Shown piece by piece: positions 57,101 to 64,000 of a stretch of 64,000 bases of DNA (the stretch's first letter is position 1; each line of letters starts with the position of its first letter). The DNA comes from Miscanthus floridulus (taxonomy: Eukaryota; Streptophyta; Magnoliopsida; Poales; Poaceae). Location of the stretch: positions 18,206,502 through 18,270,501 of the forward strand of contig NC_089591.1 of assembly GCF_019320115.1 (NCBI RefSeq), read 5' to 3'. The position numbers were made by a program, and so were the translations under genes. The notes beneath the pieces are model-generated. The model searched no databases. It was not told where the DNA came from and worked only from the letters and a program-made list of their open reading frames with translations.

Positions 57101-58549
57101 ACAATCAGTTGTTCGCTTGAGAGCCGAATCATAGAGCTACAGCAGACAGATGTAGGAATAAGTCACATCAAGAGAAAAATGCAAGAGCAAGAGACAAAAC
57201 ACTTTAGATTGGACGAAAGAGGTGTATTATGGTTTGAGGACCGGCTAGTGGTGCCGAAAGACCGTGAGCTAAGGAATCAGATTTTAGAAGAAGCTCACTC
57301 GTCCAAATTGTCTATCCACCCGGGTAGTAGTAAAATGTATCAAGATCTAAGAAACCGTTTTTGGTGGACTAAGATGAAGAAAGAGATCGCAGCCTATGTT
57401 GCTAGATGTGATAACTGCAGCAGAGTGAAAGCCGTCCATATGAAAACCGCTGGATTACTTCAGCCATTGCCTATTCCAGGATGGAAATGGGAGGAGATCA
57501 GTATGGACTTTATCACAGGCCTTCCAACAACGCCCCAAGGTCACGATTCAATCTGGGTCATTGTTGATCGTCTCACAAAGTCAGCCCATTTTGTACCAGT
57601 TCACACAACATATCACGCGGGTAAATATTCTGAGTTATATGTTTCCCAGATCGTGAAGTTGCATGGAGTACCCCGGACCATAATATCGGATAGAGGACCG
57701 CAGTTCATAGCTCGTTTCTGGGAACACTTACACCAAGCTTTGGGAACCAAGCTAATCAGGAGTTCAGCTTATCATCCGCAAACTTCAGGACAGACGGAGA
57801 GAGTAAACCAAATCCTAGAAGATTTACTTAGGGCTTGTGTTATATCTTCAAAAGGTTCATGGGAGAAATGGCTACCTTTGGCTGAATTCTCCTATAACAA
57901 CAGTTATCAAGCGAGTATCAAGATGGCTCCATTTGAAGCTTTGTATGGCAGAAAGTGCAGAACTCCATTGAATTGGATTGAGCCCGGTGAAAGGAGATAT
58001 TTTGGTATTGATTTTGTCAATGAAGCCGAAGAACAAGTACGTATCATCCAACAACACATGAAGGCAGCTCAATCAAGACAGAAGAGTTATGCCGACAGAA
58101 GAAGAAGACCACTAACTTTTGGAGTAGGTGACTATGTGTACTTGAGAGTATCACCCATGAAAGGTGTGAAGAGATTTGGGCTGAAAAAGAAGCTTTCACC
58201 AAGATATGTAGGGCCATACAAAATTTTGGAACGAAAGGGAAATGTTGCGTACAAGCTACAACTACCACCAGAGATGAGTGCAATCTTTGATGTGTTCCAT
58301 GTGTCTCAGCTAAAGAAATGTCTTCGAGTACCGGAGGAAGCTATTGCGCCCACCAACGTGCAGCTCCAATCGGACCTGACCTATGAAGAAAAGCCAATTC
58401 GAGTATTAGAAGTGATGGAGAGAGTAACAAGGAGTAAGATCATTAAGTTCTATAAGGTGGTGTGGAACAATCATAGTGAACAAGATGCTACATGGGAAAG
58501 AGAAGATTATCTGCAAGAAGTTTACCCCGCCTTTTTCCAAGAATGGTAG
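54137..58549 (+). CDS. Element Y Gag-Pol polyprotein with chromodomain
   Basis: 1470 residues in one uninterrupted frame, consistent with a functional copy. Gag domain about residues 70-235 ([26 protein letters not shown]), basic linker, CCHC zinc knuckle [14 protein letters not shown] at 321-334, protease active site D391-S-G in [14 protein letters not shown] with [19 protein letters not shown] and catalytic FIDD at 704-707, RNase H with D853 and D915 (CDASGIG, YTDHKSL), integrase zinc region H1054, H1061, C1091, C1094, integrase core D1124, D1185, E1221 (D,D35E), then a chromodomain from about 1417 to the end ([22 protein letters not shown]). It makes particle proteins, copies the RNA and inserts the DNA; the chromodomain targets chromatin. 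Start chosen at [10 protein letters not shown] because A and C begin gag at the same place. Gag and Pol are in one frame, so their ratio cannot depend on a frameshift. Confidence 0.96.
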   Translation: MTRTRAGASSGQDGNQDDLPPPPPPSAQEFFTQFLGSQRTMEEALRLIAQNTARGHPQQPGAEPNQHSTFKEFLDTKPPIFKVAEEPLQADEWLNTIEQKFRLLRVTEHLKAEYASHQLQGPAGIWWTHFLSSLPANARVTWDQFKLAFRGHHIPPGLMRMKAAEFMRLTQGTKSLTEYMHAFNNLSRYAPGFVDTEEKKIESFKRGLGTKLMKTMANSRCATYNEFISDALTQENHNNLHAVAKGRKRAYEASASGSFQSKAPIAARPPFRPPASKFRPPPPKAQNNRPQKPFRKAFTIALPKGNGNQDSSTGFKSNQPCFNCNQLGHWSKECPHPKRNGNPNQNNQRQMNARARQGQVHYTAVEEVPAGEVVTAGMFLVNKHPAVVLFDSGASHSFMSQAFASRHDQEIIEVSKGGFNISSAGGTVTTKKIVKNVLILIQGREYTTDLIILPGLSISVILGMNWMKYHGALIDTSTRTIMLREPTGGNAFLVPLSRDFEPQHLACAIQATTICDIPVVCEFPDVFPEELPGLPPDRDVEFKIELVPGTAPISRRPYRMPPNELAELKVQLQDLLDKGLIQPSSSPWGCPALFVKKKDKSLRMCVDYRPLNAVTIKNKYPLPRIDILFDQLAKAKVFSKIDLRSGYHQIKIRPEDIPKTAFSTRYGLYEYLVMSFGLTNAPAYFMYLMNSVFMPELDKFVVVFIDDILIYSETESDHEEHLRIVLSRLREHKLYAKFSKCEFWMSKVPFLGHILSRDGISVDPSKVQEVMDWKAPTSVHEVRSFLGLAGYYRRFIPDFSKIAKPMTRLLQKDEKYKWTPECETAFHTLRTLLTTAPVLAQPDIEKPFDVFCDASGIGLGCVLMQEGRVIAYASRQLRKHEANYPTHDLELAAVVHALKIWRHYLLGNVCHIYTDHKSLKYIFTQPELNMRQRRWLELIKDYNLEVHYHPGKANVVADALSRKSHCNTMEALLEDGFNLLHPAVLHNITISCSLESRIIELQQTDVGISHIKRKMQEQETKHFRLDERGVLWFEDRLVVPKDRELRNQILEEAHSSKLSIHPGSSKMYQDLRNRFWWTKMKKEIAAYVARCDNCSRVKAVHMKTAGLLQPLPIPGWKWEEISMDFITGLPTTPQGHDSIWVIVDRLTKSAHFVPVHTTYHAGKYSELYVSQIVKLHGVPRTIISDRGPQFIARFWEHLHQALGTKLIRSSAYHPQTSGQTERVNQILEDLLRACVISSKGSWEKWLPLAEFSYNNSYQASIKMAPFEALYGRKCRTPLNWIEPGERRYFGIDFVNEAEEQVRIIQQHMKAAQSRQKSYADRRRRPLTFGVGDYVYLRVSPMKGVKRFGLKKKLSPRYVGPYKILERKGNVAYKLQLPPEMSAIFDVFHVSQLKKCLRVPEEAIAPTNVQLQSDLTYEEKPIRVLEVMERVTRSKIIKFYKVVWNNHSEQDATWEREDYLQEVYPAFFQEW

Positions 58550-58557
58550 GTCTTGCA

Positions 58558-58591
58558 AATCTCGGGACGAGATTTTTATAAGGGGGAGGGG
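58558..58591 (+). promoter_or_regulatory. Element Y pre-PPT inverted repeat and polypurine tract
   Basis: AATCTCG-GGA-CGAGATT (58558-58574), then the purine run AGGGGGAGGGG (58581-58591), one base before the 3' LTR. The purine run is the expected plus-strand primer. Confidence 0.85.
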
Positions 58592-61317
58592 CTGTAACAC
58601 CTCGGGTGTTAGCCTTGCATAACTTGACTTGCATAACATGAGCATGAGCATCAAGCATTCATAAATCATCAATTACAATTGAAACATTTGATCAAAACAT
58701 ATGAAACATTTCTTGTTATTTCATGTTTCTTGGAACATATGCATATGATCTTGTACAAATGAATGCAAGTGGGTAATGCTAGTCACTAAAACACCTTAGC
58801 TATACTTAGGTTAGCAAAAGGAACCTTGTTCATGAAGGCCATATTTCATGATCAAGCATTTGAGTGTTATTTCATGTGTTGGGCTGAATAGCTATATGAG
58901 TGACTACTACATGAAATGCTTAAATGACCTTGCAAATTGTTTTAACATGCTTAGAGTATCATCATGAACAACTTTGGTATTTAGTGCTAGGGCTAGTTTG
59001 GTCATTTAGCCATGGTTTGAATGTGCATCATGATTTCAAAGTGACAAGTTTGACTAAAGTTGAACTAGGTGTTAGAGACCTTGCATGGAGGAGTTCACTA
59101 AAGCAAAGTTGTAGTGTTTGACATAAGGAACAACTTTTATTTTTATGTCATGGACTGATTTAGCTTCTAACATGTTCAAATTAGACTCACAAAAACCAGC
59201 TTTTCACTGTTTTCAACACTTCAAAAATTTTTCTAAGTGTTTGCTCACTAACAGCCTGACAGCCGATCTTTGGGATGACATTGCTCCTTAACCGTTGCGA
59301 ATTAGGTTTTGATCGTTTAAGACGAATTACAGATGGTACTTAGGGCTGCAACTTTTGTGAAGATTGTGAGCACTAATACTTCACGGATTAGAAGATCTAG
59401 CTCCATGAAAAACCGTCGTCAGGCACTGCATCGGGCCACTGAACGAACTGAATCGCGACGTCAGTGGCCGACACCGGCAGAGTTCGCGCGCCGCGTGTCC
59501 CCGGCGACGGCCGCGCGTCGCCGTTGCTCTGTCCGCGCGGGCCACGCCGCGTCTGGGCGCGCCTTCAAGTCGCCCACACCCGCCCGCACTCCACCGCGCA
59601 CCCCATTTGCTTCGCCTCGGCCCTCCTTCCTCGCCGCAGCAGCCCAGCTCTTCCGCGCCGAGAGCCGCCGTCGCCATAGCCAACGCCAGTCACCCTCGTC
59701 GGTTCTCCTCCACAGCAACTGCTCCACCAGCACCCCCACGTCTCACCGCCTCCACCCGTGCCCGCCATTCGCGCTTGGTAAGCCTCCGCCGCGCGCACAT
59801 GCTCGCCGGAGCTCCGCCACCACCCTCCGTCGCCGTGGCCAGGCCTAACCAGACCACCCCAGGCCACGAGAGCGCGCGCACTGGCTTCCTTGTAGTCTAT
59901 AGATGCTCGGCGTAGCGTTTGTTTGAGCCGCCGTAGCCTTCACCGGCGTCCCGCCGACGTCCCGCCTCGCCGAGCCGCCATGGCCGCCGCCGTCGTCCTT
60001 ACCGTCGACGTTAGGGTCGGCCAAGGGGTTCAATAGAAGCGCTAGGTTGAGTAGGTCACGCCGTGAAGACGTTACCGCCGGTGGGCTCGCCGTCGACGAG
60101 CCGTGGCCGCGCGAGCTTGCTCAGCGCCGCCGGCTCTGTTTCGGTTTCACTGACAGGCGGGCCCTGCTGACCAGCGGGTCCCACCGGTCAGCGACAGTAG
60201 CGTTGTAGGCTAGTTCAAATATTCTAGTTTTTGATTTGTTTTGTTATTTTTGTATCTTTAGTTTGGTAGCTCCTAAAATTGTGAAATAAATTTGTAAGTG
60301 TTCCTTAGGAAGTGTAGTATTTAGGAAAAATATGTTCTTGGCTTCAACAGTAGAAATTTCTGGAGATTTAAATAGGGATTTCAAATGTGCTTTTGAATGC
60401 ATTTAAATTTGTTTATTTTATATCTAGAGTTCCTGTGCTCCAAAAATTATGAAATTTTTGTGGTAGGCTATTCTTGTCATACATGAGCTTGGATAAAAAT
60501 TTGAGAACCAGTGCATGTGTAGATCTATAGTTATAGATTTTTCTTTTATAAATAGTTAATCCTTGCATGAATTTTTATAAATTAATTATAAGTCCAAAAT
60601 TCATGAAATTTGTTGGAGATGATACTAGTACCATATGGATGTTAAGAAAAATAAGAAATCTGTTGCTTGACACTTTTCAATAGGATTTTCCATTTATGCT
60701 ATTTCAAGCCTTGCTTCCTTATCATTTTTGTATAGGATGTTCTACTTAGTAAAATGACATGAAATTTTTATAGTAGCCCTTTGATAGCATTAGTAAGACT
60801 CTGTAAAATTTTGAGAATTTATTAAGCACATTTGATATACATTTATTATTTAGCCTAGATATCTAAATAAAATAATAAAGGCAATTTAATAAATAGTTTG
60901 GGCTTCACCATTATATCATCTTAACTGTATTTGGTATGCTTACACTGTTGGTAGGTTATATGTTGTTAAATTTTGAATGATTACCTGATGTAGAAATATT
61001 CTTACTTTATATTGCATGTTAACACATTTCTGGACTGATTCTAGAGTGTAATGAGTTACATGTTGAAACAAGTGTAGACTGTAAAAATGGTTAATAACAA
61101 AGTTGTAGAGAAATTGATAAGCTTTCCAGAAAGTCCAGGATCACTATTTTTGAATTTGTAGAACTCCAGTTATGAGTGAAACAAGTAGCTGCTGGTTATG
61201 GTGTAGTCGATGCATTATAGAAATAGTTAAGTAATAATTGAGAAGAGATATGCACCTACTCAAACAACGCGATGCACTTGTTAACATCTATGCATTCGTG
61301 ATACTCATACCATACTC

Positions 61318-61542
61318 ATGCATCTAGGATCGGAGGAAGAAATCACGTTGCTGGAATTCGAAGAAGCAGAGGAAGGGAACCCGCAGGAGAATCCGCAAGT
61401 CCCCGCTCCCGAAGGCGTGGAGCAGAACCCTGAAGAGCTTCCGGAGTGCCCTGACCATCGCCCTACTTCCTTTCTGCGAGGCAAGCCCCGGAGCATTATA
61501 AGTCTCCCAGTAATTTACAAATGTTTACTTACGTATTTATGA
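61318..61542 (+). CDS. LTR-embedded small ORF, 3' LTR copy
   Basis: The same 74-codon frame as in the 5' LTR, with identical protein. See 50436-50660 for composition and conservation in element C. Confidence 0.45.
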   Translation: MHLGSEEEITLLEFEEAEEGNPQENPQVPAPEGVEQNPEELPECPDHRPTSFLRGKPRSIISLPVIYKCLLTYL

Positions 61543-61677
61543 TTGATGCATTAGGTTATAAGAGTTGAATGAAACCACTTGATGCATGTACATTCCTTGT
61601 CCAGATATTAACCCTTTAACCGGTATAGGTCCAGGATCGAATATATGCTTAGCCATGCTTAGACCGGTAGAAGTCGG

Positions 61678-61908
61678 GTGATGTCCTGTCACCTGCGAGA
61701 TATAGGTGGATACCGGAGCACGGTTGGCTATATCTGCTATCGTGGAACAGAACCATGTGGTAAAAGTAAATTGAGACCGGACGGGAGGTCGATAGGGAAG
61801 CAACAAGGCATGGAGGTCTTGGGTGTGGACTTATCCCCGTCTGTGTCGATCAAGGACCGTACCGTTGTTGGAACTTCTGACAAGATTGAACGCATGCCTC
61901 TCACTTAG
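61678..61908 (+). CDS. Second conserved LTR frame, 3' LTR copy (uninterrupted)
   Basis: 76 codons. The start MMSCHLRDIGGYRSTVGYI and the end IKDRTVVGTSDKIERMPLT both match the C LTR frame (IKDRIVVGTSDKIEYMPIT), while the middle differs. This copy lacks the extra A that breaks the 5' LTR copy. No known domain. G has lost the frame, so coding status is doubtful. Confidence 0.3.
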   Translation: MMSCHLRDIGGYRSTVGYICYRGTEPCGKSKLRPDGRSIGKQQGMEVLGVDLSPSVSIKDRTVVGTSDKIERMPLT

Positions 61909-62977
61909 CTGGCCGGATAACTCGTTCCGACCGCGAAGCCGAGTAATTCAACTCAGGCCGGGAATCGTTCTGTTGTGCGCTCCTTCCGGGGAACGATCAG
62001 ACTGAGCCCAAGGGCAGGCTTGGCCTGAGCATCCTGGCATCTGGTGTTCCAGATTGTGCGGCGCAGTACGAACCCGCGAAATGTGTACCGGAGTTGTACC
62101 AAAGGTGACCTAAGACTATCGTGGCTGATAGATCTGGGTTTGTGTTAGGAATAAATTCCCAGCTGGTTGAAATCGATTCGAATCGCCGTCTCTCCCGGAT
62201 AGTGAGAAACTTGGCTAGCTCCAACATCGTAGTAACTGTGTTATGAAACATGATGGTTCAGATGAATATGGAATTATAATACTTGCTATGGTTACTATTG
62301 TATGATTCTAAATAATATACCACATGTTTGGCATAGGATAGTTGCTAACCTAGAAATGGATAGTTATAATTAACTTGATAAAAGAATCACAAGTGTACAA
62401 AGGTTAATTGCCTTTTTCGCAAAAATGTTGTCAAGTTACGTCCACTTATACAGCCTTGCATAATCCTTGGAGTCATTTTATTTCTGGTTCATGACGGGTA
62501 AGTCTAGCTGAGTACCTTCTCGTACTCAGGGTTTATTTTCCCATTGTTGCAGATGGCACTGTGTATCATGGTTATTGCAAGAGTTGCTTCTATCCCGCTG
62601 TGGATGAGGAGTAAGCCGTGGGCAGGCTTCCTTAGTAATTCCTATCTTTGCTTTTGTGGACCGTGATCTGGTTTGGCACTGTATTAAACTATGTTGGAAA
62701 ATTTTATCTCAAACTTATTTGCTTCCGCTTTGTTTATCAAACTTGTTTTGTAATAACTTTTATTCGTACTCTGATGATGAAACGTATCTGTGAACTTTAT
62801 GTAATATGTGGCATGTAGGTTGAATCCTGTACGATCTTGGTTGTTGTAAATCGTTTATCGAGACCCGTCGCGGTACTCGACGGACTACCGGGTTTATATG
62901 GGTTCAAGTATGACCGTGCGACCGCTTGCGGATTGCCATTATACTTGTATTCTTATAAATTGGTCGGTTCTGCGACA

Positions 62978-62982
62978 ATACT
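62978..62982. repeat. Target-site duplication of element Y, right copy
   Basis: ATACT, identical to 47704-47708. Confidence 0.95.
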
Positions 62983-64000
62983 TATCGACTCTCGGCCTGA
63001 GGTGAGCTACTCGGCTTCATGGTCGGTCTTCGGACACGGCCAACTAAGAGAGAGGCATGCGTTCAACATGAACAGGAAAGGCTCCAAGATTCAGTCCTTA
63101 AGCGACACATACGGAGTCACTACAAACCGGCAAGCCTCCGTCCGGTCTTCATTTTAAATTAAAACTGGTTCTTTTCCATGATAGCAAATATAGCCAACCA
63201 TGCCATATGTATCTTCCTATATCTCATAGGTGACAGGAAATCACCTTACTTCTACCGTGTTAAAGCAGGGCTAAGCACTACACGAGCCTGAGCTACATAG
63301 GATTCAGGGTAACAATATCTGGACAAGGATTGGATAACCAATGCAGCAATTGTTTGCATCCAACACCTAAACTTAATGCAACAATATATATATGTAACAA
63401 TAATATTGTAACTGCATTTCAGAAATTAGGAGGCTTAATATGCTCCGGGGCTTGCTTGGGATCCGACACAAGTCAGTTCGGTTAGGTTGCACCGTCCTGG
63501 TGACATCTCAGGTCCTAGCACTTGCTTCGTCCTTCCATCTTCGGGATATATCCACCAAACCAAATCTTCGGGTTTGGCTCCAACATCGCATCCTTCATGT
63601 GGTGCATCTAGCGTACCTAGATGAGATGCAATATGCAAGTGCATAAATATGAAGAATAGTACCATGAGACGCATCACAAAATAGCAAGCAAGACAAGCAT
63701 AGTTTACACTAACACACTTAAGTACTTTGTGATGCTTAACTTAAACATCACACAATCTATCATGCTAAGATGGCAAAGAAGATGACAACACCAAGCATGA
63801 CACAAGTTTCCCAAGATCTCAGGTGCTCTAACTCAGTCATCATTGAAGGCATAAGTCACACTTAACAATATACAAGCAAACACTATAATTGGAATCTGCC
63901 AATTTCTGGACATGCAAACAGCAGCTACAAGATTTAGCTATAACTGGAGTTACACAAATCCAAATGACTTGCAAGAAGACATTTTGGAAAGCTTATGAAA
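62983..64000 (-). repeat. Element G LTR, right part
   Basis: Continues the minus-strand LTR after Y. It contains GCAAGCCCCGGAGCAT (minus strand, about 63457-63440), a sequence shared in the same order by the LTRs of Y and C and largely by A. An 80-codon minus frame (63677-63435) ends at this motif but does not resemble the Y LTR ORF upstream of it. The LTR start lies beyond the window. Confidence 0.75.

Larger units (their letters stand above)
47709..62977 (+). mobile_element. Element Y: young, complete chromovirus (Tekay-like) with ORF0
   Basis: 15.27 kb with 5' LTR (47709-52096), PBS (52099-52110), leader, ORF0a (52850-53194), ORF0b (53203-53787), intact gag-pol (54137-58549), PPT (58581-58591) and 3' LTR (58593-62977), bounded by TSD ATACT. 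By eye the two LTRs differ at about five substitutions, all transitions, and three one-base indels in 4.39 kb. At a rate near 1.3e-8 per site per year that is roughly 45,000 years, so it is a recent insertion. It landed inside the LTR of G. Confidence 0.97.
58593..62977 (+). repeat. Element Y 3' LTR
   Basis: 4385 bases, almost identical to the 5' LTR. Hairpin at 62508-62529. One-base deletions relative to the 5' LTR lie near 59762, 60222 and 61838. Confidence 0.96.

Noticed and set aside
54077..58672. Minus-strand frames opposite Y Gag-Pol
   Set aside because: Shadows of the 1470-codon gene; no independent motifs.
1..64000. CRISPR array, bacterial operon, tRNA or rRNA genes
   Set aside because: Nothing of the kind is seen; the tRNA-like matches are the primer-binding sites of the retrotransposons.

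Overview
The window is a nested stack of LTR retrotransposons from a plant genome, almost certainly a grass. I see no ordinary host gene, tRNA, rRNA or CRISPR array. The grass assignment is inferred from three element types. (1) Several Ty3/gypsy chromoviruses with very long LTRs that begin TGTAACACC and a pol ending in a chromodomain (Tekay/Del-like). (2) Sirevirus-type Ty1/copia elements whose LTRs are full of GACCGGACGC/GTCCGGTC palindromes. (3) A fragment that looks like a Tat-lineage LTR. I cannot name the species. One run of 100 N (14409-14508) is an assembly gap.

Layout, using local letters. D (plus strand): an internally deleted chromovirus, 1-998, resuming at 14002-14408. A (minus, 999-14001): a complete chromovirus inserted in the D LTR with TSD TACAG; it has LTRs of about 3.6 kb, an upstream ORF0 relic, gag-protease and a long uninterrupted pol. 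E (plus, 14509-17382): a Tat-like LTR fragment with two minisatellites. C (minus, 17383-27532): a decayed chromovirus with a 4.7 kb 5' LTR. B (minus, 27533-28678 and 42110-45761): an older, broken chromovirus, split by H. H (plus, 28679-42109): a Sirevirus with both LTRs and heavily decayed genes. F (45762-46700): a partial Sirevirus LTR. G (minus, 46701-47708 and 62983-64000): an LTR of another chromovirus, split by Y. Y (plus, 47709-62977): a very young, structurally complete chromovirus with TSD ATACT, 4.39 kb LTRs that are almost identical, a PBS matching initiator tRNA-Met, an intact 1470-residue Gag-Pol with chromodomain, and a polypurine tract.

The most striking content lies between the PBS and gag of these chromoviruses. 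In Y, an ORF0 begins MARTKQTARKSTGGRAP, which reproduces histone H3 residues 1-13 exactly, including K4 and the ARKS context of K9, and matches 18 of the first 21 residues. A second, divergent family in the same window (A) starts its ORF0 with MARAKMTPRKST, keeping R2, K4, T6, R8, K9, S10 and T11 with silent codon changes. C has the same ORF0 flanks but lacks the H3-like segment. ORF0 continues into a coiled coil and a strongly acidic C-terminus. Because these elements also carry an integrase chromodomain, a domain class that reads methylated H3 tails, an element-encoded H3-tail mimic is the best candidate here for an undescribed system.

Other non-generic signals are: a short ORF inside the LTR that is conserved between Y and C mainly by third-position changes; a conserved hairpin beside a GTAAGT donor-like site in the LTRs; an inverted repeat before the PPT that keeps its pairing while its sequence changes; GCAG|ATG acceptor-like starts for ORF0 and gag; and CAG-to-TAG decay in the old copies.
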